NCBI GenBank assembly: GCA_021773435.1
Contig: JAJFKC010000007.1
Location: 1 to 64,000 of the forward strand
Origin: Porticoccaceae bacterium
GTDB lineage: Bacteria > Pseudomonadota > Gammaproteobacteria > Pseudomonadales > Porticoccaceae
Direction: 5' to 3'
Length of the DNA: 64,000 bases
Each line of letters starts with the position of its first letter. The first letter of the stretch is position 1. Below the pieces are notes generated by a model that was given only the letters and a program-made list of their open reading frames with translations, made no database searches and was not told where the DNA came from. Both the position numbers and the translations under genes were made by a program. Below, one piece after another: positions 27,219-36,195 of this stretch.

Positions 27219-29972
27219 TTACCGCTTTTTCTCGATCCGCTTGGCCATTTCATAAACAGCTTCCAACTCAGAACAATTTTTCTCACGCATGATTGCTGCG
27301 CGTTCGGCTTTTTCATGTTTCTCCGTCATGGCCAAAGCGAGAGAAAGGGGTGGCGGCACATTCCGAAACAGTGCTTCCATTTGATCTGACAGAACAACAC
27401 CTTCAACGTACTTTCCCGGCTCCTTTCGCGCTGACAACAACAAATTGCGCTGTACGTCGGTGAGATCCTTGAACCGAGCTATCTGCTCAACCTCCTCTTT
27501 TGGCATTACCAGGCACAGCCACCACTCCATCATATTGAGCATCTTGCGACTCGCGTCTGGAAAATCCTCAAGGTTCTGTGTGGCAATCCAGAACCAGGCA
27601 CCGAGCTTGCGCCACATCTTGGTGATCTTTACCACGTAGCGGGCTAATAGTGGGTTGGTGGTAATAATGTGGCCTTCGTCGGTCACCACAAGCGTGGGTC
27701 GGGCATCGTGTTGATGGCGTTCTACCAGGTCGTTGATGTGGCTCATCATCGAGATATAGGCAACGGTAAGTTGATCTTCATAGCCTTCACGAGCCAGGAT
27801 GCCCATCTCCAGAATTGTCACATCCGCCTCGGGCCAGGGTGTACCGGAGCGATTAAAAAAGTGTCCCGCTAAGCCGGAACAAAACAGCGCCATGCCGTCA
27901 CCCATTTCAATGGCTCGGTTGCGTCGGTAGTCTGGCAGGCTTTCATCGTGACCAATATGCTGGAGCGCTGCCACCACGTCTTCGGTGAGCACTTGCTCAC
28001 GATCTGCGGCCTTAACCGTTTTGGCAGCCAGGAAAATAGCATTGCGGATAAGCAGCCTGTCGGCCCGTGTCATCCGCGCGTCTTCACGCTCATCGCCTCC
28101 AGTAATCATGATACGGGCTGCGATTTCCATCTCGCCGAGAATGTCTCGATCCATTCCCTCTTCATCCAGCTCATCCTCATCGGTCAGGACGGCTTCATCG
28201 CTAAGAGCAAGAGCGTCCAAATCCTGATGCAGCTGGTGCTGGCGTTTCCTGGCCAACACCAGCAGAGCATCGGCAAAGGGTGGCAAACTCACATCGGCAT
28301 TCGGATTTAGCGTCACCTGGTTAACGACTAAGCCATGGGCCAGAAACTGCTCACCCAGGAGAGAAAATGAACCTCCTGCCTCAATAATAAAGATACGCGG
28401 GCGATACACCGCTGCCATCTGCTGTAACAGATAAACCAGAAGCGCCGACTTACCTGCACCGGTGGGGCCGAGAATAAGCATGTGAGCGTTCTTTTTCCGG
28501 TCGGCCGGATGCAGAGGGTCGAACACTAAAGGCTCAGCACCGCGATTAAAGAAAACCAATCCGGGGTGACCGCTACCTTTTGAGCGGCCATACAGGGGCA
28601 AAAGGTTAGCAGCGTGGCTGGAAAACACTAAGCGTGAACGCCGACTGGATTTTTCCAGTGCCGCGTCGTAGGCCATGGGCAAGTTGCGCATATAGCCATC
28701 AAGCGCCAGCAAATCAGCTTCATGCAAAATGGGTTGCAGGCCATTGGGTAGCAACAGCGCATTTAGCTGGTTGACGTTGCTCCGGAGTGTCTTCAAGTCA
28801 TCGCCACGCAGATAGAAGGCCATGCTCAAGGGGTAGAGCTTATTGCCTCGGGCCATCTCCCGCTCGACCGCCTCCGCATCTTCACGGGTCAATTCAACTT
28901 CTGCGGAATCCCCCACCGCCGAACGTTTCACCTGGGCGATGTGATTGCGCGTGAAGTCCTGGGGTTTGGCCGTTAAGGTCATCACCATGACGGTGTGCTC
29001 GGGAAAGCGGTCAAACAGCGAGAAAATATGATCGCCGGATTGTCGCTCTGCAGTCATGTGGCCAACCTTCGGCGCTCGACGCAGACCCTGCACGGTAACC
29101 AGGGTATGTGGCAAATCGTCAAACCACCAGGTCGAGGTCGCATTATCCGAGCGCGGCATGGACAGCGTTAGGCTTTCGGCAAGATCATGACCAAAAGGCA
29201 GGTTGTCATCACCCGGATAAGGGGCGATATCGAGCAACTTATCGGGATCGCCATCGGCAATTTCAGGCTTTGGGTTAAACCACTTGAGCAGCCAGTTGTA
29301 GAGATCCTCTCCTGTACCACGTCGCACACGGATCCCGGCCGTTGCCAATGAGGCCGTCCATTTGGTGGCGACATCGTTCAGGGCTTCTTCCACTTCGACT
29401 GCTGGAGGTAGTCGTCCACTGGGCTTCAAACGGCGGTACAGCGTTGCCCGCACACGGCGAATTTGTCCCCGCCAGGGCGTACCGGTCACCGCGCTATCCT
29501 CAAACAGACCACCGGGGCGGGTAATCCTTTCAAGATGCTCCGACATCGCTTGCTGAAAATGCCGGGTATAAACCGTTTCCCGTACATTGGGCTGAGCATA
29601 ATTCTCAAGCTCATGCTGGAAGCCTTTCAGGCTCGGCTCATCCTGGACATAGACCTGCAATACCCAGGGGGATTCATCTTCCTCAGGGATGGCATCGGTC
29701 AGCGCGGTCTGGATAGCATCACGTAGTTGAGTCATAAACTCAGGCGTGCGCGCCTCGGTGCCTGCGGGTGTTAGTTCGAATAAAGCACCAACGCTAACGC
29801 CGTCTTCCAATAAGAAACTACGGCTCGTGGGATCATATTCCATCCAGGGCAGCAGATCGGTGAAAGATGGCGGACGCTCATAGAGTTGCTTGATCTGTCG
29901 GGATGTGACCGGTGAATCTTCAAGCCTATTTGCCGATTTAGAGTGCGATGACCTGTGCTTGATAAAACTCAC
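27219..29972 (-). CDS. Conjugative transfer ATPase, VirB4-like (TIGR03744 / PFL_4706)
   Basis: 917 residues. Walker A is GPTGAGKSAL (about 502-511) and Walker B LVVTDEGH lies near 770, with an acidic insert (DEDELDEEGMDRD) between. This cytoplasmic ATPase energises pilus assembly and DNA transfer. The GTG start overlaps the lipoprotein stop (GTGA). It is the last gene before the inserted RND pump. Length and motifs are normal, so the motor should work. Confidence 0.9.
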   Translation of the reverse strand: MSFIKHRSSHSKSANRLEDSPVTSRQIKQLYERPPSFTDLLPWMEYDPTSRSFLLEDGVSVGALFELTPAGTEARTPEFMTQLRDAIQTALTDAIPEEDESPWVLQVYVQDEPSLKGFQHELENYAQPNVRETVYTRHFQQAMSEHLERITRPGGLFEDSAVTGTPWRGQIRRVRATLYRRLKPSGRLPPAVEVEEALNDVATKWTASLATAGIRVRRGTGEDLYNWLLKWFNPKPEIADGDPDKLLDIAPYPGDDNLPFGHDLAESLTLSMPRSDNATSTWWFDDLPHTLVTVQGLRRAPKVGHMTAERQSGDHIFSLFDRFPEHTVMVMTLTAKPQDFTRNHIAQVKRSAVGDSAEVELTREDAEAVEREMARGNKLYPLSMAFYLRGDDLKTLRSNVNQLNALLLPNGLQPILHEADLLALDGYMRNLPMAYDAALEKSSRRSRLVFSSHAANLLPLYGRSKGSGHPGLVFFNRGAEPLVFDPLHPADRKKNAHMLILGPTGAGKSALLVYLLQQMAAVYRPRIFIIEAGGSFSLLGEQFLAHGLVVNQVTLNPNADVSLPPFADALLVLARKRQHQLHQDLDALALSDEAVLTDEDELDEEGMDRDILGEMEIAARIMITGGDEREDARMTRADRLLIRNAIFLAAKTVKAADREQVLTEDVVAALQHIGHDESLPDYRRNRAIEMGDGMALFCSGLAGHFFNRSGTPWPEADVTILEMGILAREGYEDQLTVAYISMMSHINDLVERHQHDARPTLVVTDEGHIITTNPLLARYVVKITKMWRKLGAWFWIATQNLEDFPDASRKMLNMMEWWLCLVMPKEEVEQIARFKDLTDVQRNLLLSARKEPGKYVEGVVLSDQMEALFRNVPPPLSLALAMTEKHEKAERAAIMREKNCSELEAVYEMAKRIEKKR

Positions 29973-30391
29973 TGACTATTGGCCACGGGCTTGGCTACCA
30001 GCTCTCCCGGCAAAGCATATTCCACCTGTTCGTAGAGGGTGAAAGCTGTCGCATATCCGGGCACCGGTGCCTGGCTTTCACCGGCCAAATGCGGGAACAC
30101 GTAGATCACTAGTGTTGGATTGGGCAGGCGTGGAAAGAGTGCCTCTATTTCATTAAAAGCATCTCGGGTATAGCCCTGCAAATCGGCCCCGTCCTTTACG
30201 ATAGGTCGGTGGCCCAGCTCACTACGAGTAGCCTGTGGGTCTTGTGTGTTAGTTGTTCGCAGATGCGCCTCATAAATAGCCTTCATTGAGGGGCCGTCCT
30301 GCGGCAACACCGCAGTCTTGGTACTGGCACAGCCTGCCAGCACCAGGCTAATCAAGCCGAGTGCGGCGGTAAGGGTCGATGGATAATGCAT
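29969..30391 (-). CDS. ICE lipoprotein, TIGR03751 family
   Basis: 140 residues with a lipoprotein signal, LVLAGCAS (Cys21). It contains MKAIYEAHLRT and FPRLPNPTLVIYVFPHLAG, characteristic of the TIGR03751 conjugative-transfer lipoprotein, a VirB7-like partner of the secretion core. It overlaps the TIGR03752 gene by 44 bases and the VirB4 gene by 4. Confidence 0.85.
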   Translation of the reverse strand: MHYPSTLTAALGLISLVLAGCASTKTAVLPQDGPSMKAIYEAHLRTTNTQDPQATRSELGHRPIVKDGADLQGYTRDAFNEIEALFPRLPNPTLVIYVFPHLAGESQAPVPGYATAFTLYEQVEYALPGELVAKPVANSQ

Positions 30392-31790
30392 GGCTTAGTT
30401 TCCTGCCGGTGGTGTCGAGATCGATGGGGAGTTCATGGTCAACGTGAATGGCTATGCGAGTGCCCGCAGGCACGAAGACCGCATCAAAGCTTTGAGACTG
30501 ACGTTCCAGTAGCCACTTGGCCAGTTCATCACTGCCGCCAGAGAGGGTTTTACCCAGTACGAATGCACCGCTGTCACCGGTTACACTGCTAGAGACATTA
30601 CCGGCATCACTAACAATTGACGTTGTCTCGGCACTGGCTGCCGCTTGAGCTGCAGCCTGAACGGCCATCACGCCCATCCTCTGTGTAAGAAAAGCTGGGG
30701 CATTAGTCTTGCGCGCACCGCTAATGCAAGGGATGCCCTGCTCATCAGAGATCCAGGCCAGAGGCTCCTCCTCGCCACCACGTTGACCATCCCGGTCGTC
30801 ACTGGAAATGGTGCGGATCGTGCCATCTTCAAAAACGAAGGTAACTGAGTCCAAACGACCGGTGACACACGACAGCGTCCAGTCACCGATGGCCGTACCA
30901 CTCCACACCATGCCCTTTACACCAGGCAAGGTAAGGCCGTTCGCCGCCAGGTTGTCGGCACCAGTGATGACCTTAAAGGGCATGGGGTCACGCACCTGTC
31001 CCTGCACGGGTACCCGACCCACCATGGCGGTCATCGCAGTTGAACCAATCAATGTGGCATTGCGGGGCACGGTATAAACAGGATGAACGGTGATTAATTC
31101 TTCGTTCAGCTTAGCTGCCTGTTTAGCGACCTCGGTACTACTCTGCTCATGAGCCCGCGTTAGCATTCCGCCGGTGGATCGGCCGACTCGACTCAATAGC
31201 CCTCCGGCGTTTGACCCTGCGGTATCCGCATCAAAGGTTTCCAAACCATCCAGCGGGTCTATCCAGATCAGCTTGTCGCTGGGAACTGCACCATCCCCTA
31301 CACCATCCCCTCCATCATCAAGGCCCAGGCCTATCGGTATGTCACTACTACCTAATGTAGAGCTGCTTTGAGAGAACGACTGCGAAAGCGCATCGACACG
31401 CGCTGTCAGTGACGAGAGAACACTACTATCGATATTCCTACGCGCCTCTCGATCTTTGTCGCGAGACAACAAATCACGTTTAACGCGAGTGGCGACGTTA
31501 TCCTCAATCTGATGACGGTTAGCCAGCAATTTGCTGTTGCCCTTACGCAGTTGCTCATTGTCCTTGCGCAGGGCTTTCACTTCCGTCGTCATCGCAGCGA
31601 CATTGGCGGTGAGTGTTTTGATGGTATCGGCCGGGCTGTCCGCATCTGGCGCTGAAGCCTGGGGCACCGATGTCATCACCAGTGGGTCGCCCTGTTCTTC
31701 GTTACAGGATTTAAGCGTGACAAATACCAGCATCAACAACACGGCACTGGCAAGTAGGGGAAGCAATCGATTAGAGCGCGCGACAACCAT
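30348..31790 (-). CDS. ICE protein TIGR03752 (PFL_4705), TraB/VirB10-like
   Basis: 480 residues: one N-terminal membrane anchor (RLLPLLASAVLLMLVFVTL), then a coiled coil (about 42-90), then a periplasmic domain. The coiled coil and C-terminal beta domain match the TraB/VirB10-like scaffold that spans the envelope in G-type conjugation systems. It starts 8 bases after the TIGR03749 gene. The end overlaps the lipoprotein gene by 44 bases, an unusually long overlap also seen in related ICEs. Confidence 0.86.
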   Translation of the reverse strand: MVVARSNRLLPLLASAVLLMLVFVTLKSCNEEQGDPLVMTSVPQASAPDADSPADTIKTLTANVAAMTTEVKALRKDNEQLRKGNSKLLANRHQIEDNVATRVKRDLLSRDKDREARRNIDSSVLSSLTARVDALSQSFSQSSSTLGSSDIPIGLGLDDGGDGVGDGAVPSDKLIWIDPLDGLETFDADTAGSNAGGLLSRVGRSTGGMLTRAHEQSSTEVAKQAAKLNEELITVHPVYTVPRNATLIGSTAMTAMVGRVPVQGQVRDPMPFKVITGADNLAANGLTLPGVKGMVWSGTAIGDWTLSCVTGRLDSVTFVFEDGTIRTISSDDRDGQRGGEEEPLAWISDEQGIPCISGARKTNAPAFLTQRMGVMAVQAAAQAAASAETTSIVSDAGNVSSSVTGDSGAFVLGKTLSGGSDELAKWLLERQSQSFDAVFVPAGTRIAIHVDHELPIDLDTTGRKLSHALSIDPYRRTRLD

Positions 31791-31798
31791 GGCAATTC

Positions 31799-32596
31799 CT
31801 AAAGCGAGATATCGAAGGGACGAGCTGAAATAAGATAAACCGCTGTGGTATCTGCTTCGTCGCCCTGAGGTAACAAGCGGTTATGCTGAAAGGTTGCGCT
31901 CAACCAACGACCTCGCAAATTGCGAGGATCCAGAATCTGAGCCTGATCGCTAAGGTTGGTGATTTTGACGGCAGTGACATAAAGCCCTCTGGATCGCCAG
32001 GCGACCAGGGGCTTTGCCTCTACACCGCCACCGCGCATTAGCATTATGGGATCACGCGAAACCGGGACTCGAACCATACCGGGCTGAGTCTTAAGCAAGC
32101 GGGCCGGGGCGTAGAGTTGCTGAGCTGCAAAGCGGCTTAGCTGAATATAGTCGGGCGGCCTCTGGTTTAAACCATCGCCATCGATGGCCAAAGCATTCCC
32201 AGAATCACTATCCTCGCTTACAAATATTTGCAGGGGATTGGCTGAAACAGCTTTTTCTACGGAAGAGATATCTAACAGGTAAATTCTGCCACTGTCGACT
32301 TCACGCACCATAAAACGAGTCGCGGGAAATGACCCATGGGCGAGTAGATAAATCGTACCGTTAATGCTTTGTGCGCGCAGGAATGCTTGCATCGATGCAG
32401 GCACACCCACCTTCACCGCAGCGGGAAATTCAATCTGTTGTTCCTGTCCAACCGAGAGCACCAGCGGGATAGGCACTTTCTTCCATTCAATCCGTTCGAC
32501 TGCATCCGCTCCCGCATAAGCTAAGGACTGCATTAACAGCAATGCCAAAGCTAGCCAGCTAGTGCTAATGCGATGGGTGACCGATACGTATTGCAT
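31799..32596 (-). CDS. ICE protein TIGR03749 (DUF3438, PFL_4704), VirB9-like
   Basis: 265 residues from the ATG at 32596, supported by AAGAGGAATCA upstream and by the signal peptide beginning there (STSWLALALLLMQSLAYA). An in-frame ATG at 32641 exists but would put a basic extension before the signal. The body includes VERIEWKKVPIPLVL and GQEQQIEFPAAV, features of the DUF3438 periplasmic component that works with the VirB10-like protein. Confidence 0.84.
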   Translation of the reverse strand: MQYVSVTHRISTSWLALALLLMQSLAYAGADAVERIEWKKVPIPLVLSVGQEQQIEFPAAVKVGVPASMQAFLRAQSINGTIYLLAHGSFPATRFMVREVDSGRIYLLDISSVEKAVSANPLQIFVSEDSDSGNALAIDGDGLNQRPPDYIQLSRFAAQQLYAPARLLKTQPGMVRVPVSRDPIMLMRGGGVEAKPLVAWRSRGLYVTAVKITNLSDQAQILDPRNLRGRWLSATFQHNRLLPQGDEADTTAVYLISARPFDISL

Positions 32597-32624
32597 ACCT
32601 TGATTCCTCTTTATCTTATTTTTC

Positions 32625-33284
32625 TTAGTTAGGTATTTCATATTCGGTTTCTTCAGCGCGCTCGGATACGCTTAAGCGTCGCGGCCCCTCACCCTCAAAA
32701 CCATCGAGGGCCAGACCCCAGGGATTGGCCTCTGGGTCAACAGAGAGACTGACAACCCTTAAGGGATAGCGGATCGCAGTCTTCTTCACCGTCATCCCCT
32801 TAACAGACTCAAGCAGATCGAGATCCAGCCAAACCACCCAAACACCGGATGCCAGTACATCGACGCGTCTTTCCTGGTAGCCGTGACCGCTAATTTCATC
32901 AACACCCCGCACCCGATAGGCAAGCTCTCCCTGCCGCCCTTTCCGATCCATATCGGCTATCAACTCTGCGCGATAGCGTGGGGTTACATAGGGTGATATA
33001 CGAAAAATGGCCTTGCCGTAATCCTTCGAGCCGTTGTCAGGCCAACGATTGAGTTGCTGAAAAATATAGAATGCAAAGGCGTAAACATTAGCAGCGGGTA
33101 CCTCATCGACCGACAAGCTGGCACCAGAGCGAAGATCAGGCGGCACGTGTACCGTCAGTTGTTTCGGAGCCTGGCTCCAGCCAAACCAGAGCGCAAAGAT
33201 GGCGACAAACTGAAGCGCAATAACCACCCACAGCGAGCGTAAATGGGCGCGGACATTATCAATCTCGGTGCGGTAACGCCGCAT
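32625..33284 (-). CDS. ICE protein TIGR03746 (DUF2895, PFL_4703), VirB8-like
   Basis: 219 residues from the ATG at 33284, which has GGGGAGAACG upstream and begins MRRYRTEIDNVRAHLRSLW, the family's usual start; the frame is open further up but overlaps TIGR03750. One membrane anchor (about 20-37) and a periplasmic domain with FRISPYVTPRYRAEL. It is the VirB8/TraE-like bridge of the apparatus and overlaps TIGR03750 by 26 bases. Confidence 0.85.
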   Translation of the reverse strand: MRRYRTEIDNVRAHLRSLWVVIALQFVAIFALWFGWSQAPKQLTVHVPPDLRSGASLSVDEVPAANVYAFAFYIFQQLNRWPDNGSKDYGKAIFRISPYVTPRYRAELIADMDRKGRQGELAYRVRGVDEISGHGYQERRVDVLASGVWVVWLDLDLLESVKGMTVKKTAIRYPLRVVSLSVDPEANPWGLALDGFEGEGPRRLSVSERAEETEYEIPN

Positions 33285-33636
33285 AGCGCGTTCTCCCCAC
33301 ATCCCAGGCACCGCTGCGACGAATAAAAGAGGAACTGCGTAAGCCATGATCTGCCAGCCAGATAGTCGTCCACTGTTGGTAATAACCATCAGGGCGACCA
33401 CGCTTCATACGCTGAAACAAACCTGCACTTATAATGACAGTGCCCACTACACCGATACCGGCTAAACCAAAGCCCATGGTGATCGCACCCAACAAACCCG
33501 CGATCAGTAGTGACAGCGGTAACCAGACGAGTGTCGCAACCGCAACGATCAGACCAAGCTCTGACGATGAGCAACCTTTGAAAATTGCAGGCTCTACATT
33601 GAGTCGGTCGGCAAGAATGTCATCACGCTCAGACAT
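33259..33636 (-). CDS. ICE protein TIGR03750 (DUF3487), TraL/VirB3-like
   Basis: 125 residues starting MSERDDILADRLNVEPAIFKG, the hallmark start of DUF3487, then two membrane helices (about 28-48 and 50-72). It is an inner-membrane TraL/VirB3-like component. It begins 3 bases after the TIGR03745 stop. The C-terminal 15 residues read out over the start of TIGR03746. Confidence 0.85.
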   Translation of the reverse strand: MSERDDILADRLNVEPAIFKGCSSSELGLIVAVATLVWLPLSLLIAGLLGAITMGFGLAGIGVVGTVIISAGLFQRMKRGRPDGYYQQWTTIWLADHGLRSSSFIRRSGAWDVGRTRYAALPHRD

Positions 33637-33639
33637 CGA

Positions 33640-33990
33640 TCAGATAACGCCAGCGGCTTCGGTCAGCAAGTAACTTGCAAAGATCAGAACGATGGCGCCG
33701 ACAATGCCGAACACGCCCACCTCCGCCCACTCAGCCTTGCCCTGCCGGGCTTCATTAAACTTAGCGAAACCTAGATACGCCACCCAGACAAAACCGAGTA
33801 CAGCGATCGCCAACCCGAGAACTAGACCACCATCTTTGATGTAACCTTTAATTAACCCAATCCAGTCACCGGCTGCCGGTGCTGTACTGGGTGCAACCGG
33901 CGTTGGCAAAGCGGCAAAAACCGACTGCACCGAACATACCAGCAATAATCCGGTCGTACTTACCCTTTGTTTTAGTGTTTTATTTTTCAT
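33640..33990 (-). CDS. ICE protein TIGR03745 (DUF2976), pilin-like
   Basis: 116 residues from the ATG at 33990 with GAGAGGAAATT upstream; a longer frame to 34044 lacks a site. Signal peptide ends near SVFAALPTP, followed by two membrane helices (about 50-70 and 88-110). This small two-helix membrane protein is the VirB2/TraA-like candidate pilin of G-type systems. Confidence 0.85.
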   Translation of the reverse strand: MKNKTLKQRVSTTGLLLVCSVQSVFAALPTPVAPSTAPAAGDWIGLIKGYIKDGGLVLGLAIAVLGFVWVAYLGFAKFNEARQGKAEWAEVGVFGIVGAIVLIFASYLLTEAAGVI

Positions 33991-34103
33991 AATTTCCTCT
34001 CCAATATTTGCTCTCAAAAAACTTTTATATAAGTCTCTATACAAAAATCACCATCACAAAAACAGAAACATTCCCAAACCCATACAGAACTGAGCCCCTC
34101 CAA

Positions 34104-34334
34104 TTAGCGCAGATAAAACCCCAGCACCATCAACACAATACTGGCCCGGAGCGTGCTCCAAACCACGTCGAACAAAGCAATTTGACCGTTCTGCCAGGCA
34201 CGAAAAGTCCCCAGCGACACCCAGATCACCCAAATAAAAGTAAGCAATAAAATAATTGAAGCGATACCTGTCAGCAGGGTTGCTGGAGTAACACCCGAAC
34301 CTGCCTGAAAAGCTGCATCTTGTGCTGCTGTCAT
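34104..34334 (-). CDS. ICE protein TIGR03758 (DUF3262)
   Basis: 76 residues with two membrane helices (about 17-41 and 55-74) and the family pattern AFQAGSGVTPATLL near the N-terminus. Small inner-membrane component of the conjugation system. It follows RAQPRD by 9 bases. Confidence 0.85.
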   Translation of the reverse strand: MTAAQDAAFQAGSGVTPATLLTGIASIILLLTFIWVIWVSLGTFRAWQNGQIALFDVVWSTLRASIVLMVLGFYLR

Positions 34335-34343
34335 GGTCAGCCA

Positions 34344-34646
34344 TCAGCGCCGGTAATCGCCGCGTAGTGGCGGAAAAGCGCGAGGTTCGGAACGAGGTGC
34401 ATCGATGTGTGATTGAATACCGAGACGGATGCGCTCGATGTCCTGGCGTAGCCAGTCGTACTGAAACCGAATACGCACATCCGGATTAGCTTGAGACGCA
34501 GCCTCAGTAATTAAGGGTGAAATCGTCTGGAGTTCGTGAATGATCCGCGCCAGAGTTGCCCGCTCGGCCTCAGCGTCTGCATATAAAACTGGAGTAACGG
34601 CAATCGCAATGATCAAGCTGATAATTTGCCGGTAGTGGCGTGACAT
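34344..34646 (-). CDS. RAQPRD family ICE protein (TIGR01690)
   Basis: 100 residues with a signal peptide (ISLIIAIAVTPVLYA) and the family core RFQYDWLRQDIERIRLGIQ followed by HIDAPRSEPR. It is a periplasmic protein and the first visible gene of this conjugation operon. The operon promoter is expected in the 180 bases upstream, where I see no strong consensus boxes. Confidence 0.85.
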   Translation of the reverse strand: MSRHYRQIISLIIAIAVTPVLYADAEAERATLARIIHELQTISPLITEAASQANPDVRIRFQYDWLRQDIERIRLGIQSHIDAPRSEPRAFPPLRGDYRR

Positions 34647-34826
34647 CTAACGAATGCTCCCGTGTGTTGTTACGGGGCATAGTGGGGAATTATTTGTTAT
34701 TGGACGATGGGAAATCTATTCATCAAGTGGTGTTGTTTGCCGCTTAGATTTAAATGTCACAGCTTCAACAATGGTTAACCACACACAATGACTCTATCAA
34801 AAATTTTTCCCTTCTAATTCAGCTAG

Positions 34827-35579
34827 TCAATTAAATTCACAAGACTCCAACAACGACCTTGCATATCTAAAACCACGTTCCTTCACAAAATCGCTATTCA
34901 CAATGACACCGAAGGCAATTACAAATACGATGGAAGCAAACCCGGCTCCTATCCCAAACAGATGGCCACTAACAATCATCTTATTACCCGCTAATGTATC
35001 AACACTAAAAGCAAGCCAAACCAGATAGCTGTTTATCACCACACACGTCAATGACGTAAGCAACCCAAAGTATCGTATAGCGAGAAGATTTCGCGAAAAC
35101 CCATAGGCTACGTTGTCACGGTAAACGGCAGGATATTTTTTCTTGTCTCTGGTAAATTCCCTGAGAAAATTGGTTGCACTTCGATACTTAAAATCTGCCT
35201 CCAACGGATCTTTTATTTCATCCGATGCAACCGGCATATCCAAACCAGCAACCTTTTCATCTAGCCATCTGTGGTACCGTTGCTTAGTATATTTGTCTAA
35301 CAATCCGTTAGAATGCCTCAGAATAATAGTTGTAGGCACACCACCCCATATTAAAAATAATTTTTCCTGACTCCTATTCCCTAAGTTAGAAATAAACGTC
35401 GATATAAATGTCATCACACCGAAACTAATCAACACAGTTAATGAACCACCCATTACGCTCTTTGCACTTGGGCACCAAGCTAACATTGTCAGAACAAAGG
35501 GTAGTACTGAAAAAAAAGCAGGCATAAATCTAGCATTTATTGTGTAATGATCAAAATATTCTCCAAGCTCCTTCAACAT
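34827..35579 (-). CDS. Four-TM membrane protein paired with a JAMM peptidase
   Basis: 250 residues with four membrane helices (about 18-36, 46-64, 170-192, 205-228) and a central soluble domain (about 70-165) rich in charged residues. Its ATG overlaps the JAMM gene stop by 7 bases. I do not recognise the family. A multi-TM protein next to a JAMM deubiquitinase-like enzyme is seen in CBASS and ubiquitin-like defence operons, so it could be a membrane-disrupting effector; no partner genes remain, so this is inference. Confidence 0.6.
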   Translation of the reverse strand: MLKELGEYFDHYTINARFMPAFFSVLPFVLTMLAWCPSAKSVMGGSLTVLISFGVMTFISTFISNLGNRSQEKLFLIWGGVPTTIILRHSNGLLDKYTKQRYHRWLDEKVAGLDMPVASDEIKDPLEADFKYRSATNFLREFTRDKKKYPAVYRDNVAYGFSRNLLAIRYFGLLTSLTCVVINSYLVWLAFSVDTLAGNKMIVSGHLFGIGAGFASIVFVIAFGVIVNSDFVKERGFRYARSLLESCEFN

Positions 35580-36028
35580 ACCACTCGCACTATGTGCCCT
35601 CCAGTATAGGTAAGCATTACGATGGGAAAATCGTAGTTTGCTTGTAATTTTTTCAGCGAATTTTTGTCAATGGTTGAAGGCGGTGTTGCACTGGTATGGC
35701 TGTGCCATGTACCCAAAAACGTTATTTGGCCATTAGTCCTTTCGTGAATACGCTCGAATTCTCCCGCGAGGCCTTCTACGTTTAAAACAAACCCATCCTG
35801 AGCGCGCCTGCTGCCTGTCGGCGAATCAAATAAATAGTTGACGTAGATGGTTTTTGAAAGGTGGCATACCTGACCCGCAATAACCCCTCCATTTTCTAAC
35901 GCTGGATCTTCGTTACTCAGCTCTTCAATTCTTTTAGCAACCGTTCCAAGCACCCTGACATTCCAATCAAAACCATTGTTCCTGGGAATGATTAATGTCG
36001 AAGGAAACCTGTAAGTAATCCAAGTCAT
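35573..36028 (-). CDS. JAMM/MPN+ (Mov34) metallopeptidase
   Basis: 151 residues from the ATG at 36028 (an in-frame TTG lies 6 bases up). JAMM residues are visible: Glu in ENGGVIAG (position 45), then HSH (109-111), Ser118 and Asp121 in HSHTSATPPSTID. The spacing between the second His and Ser is six rather than the common seven. Prokaryotic JAMM enzymes remove ubiquitin-like modifiers or cut C-terminal tails in CBASS and Bil-type systems. The 5' end lies 85 bases from the IS21 element and no ribosome-binding site is evident, so upstream genes of the operon may have been lost. Confidence 0.72.
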   Translation of the reverse strand: MTWITYRFPSTLIIPRNNGFDWNVRVLGTVAKRIEELSNEDPALENGGVIAGQVCHLSKTIYVNYLFDSPTGSRRAQDGFVLNVEGLAGEFERIHERTNGQITFLGTWHSHTSATPPSTIDKNSLKKLQANYDFPIVMLTYTGGHIVRVVC

Positions 36029-36195
36029 ATCCAAGGATGAGTGATCTATTGTGCCAACATGTAGGATACCGTCTGTTGTATTCCTGCTGTGTTTTATATG
36101 TGTATTTATTCGTGATGCGTATTCTGGTGATTCCGATCACCGGTACTGGTTTTATTCGATCACCAGATCTTCCTAACGCGACGGGTCCGATGGTA

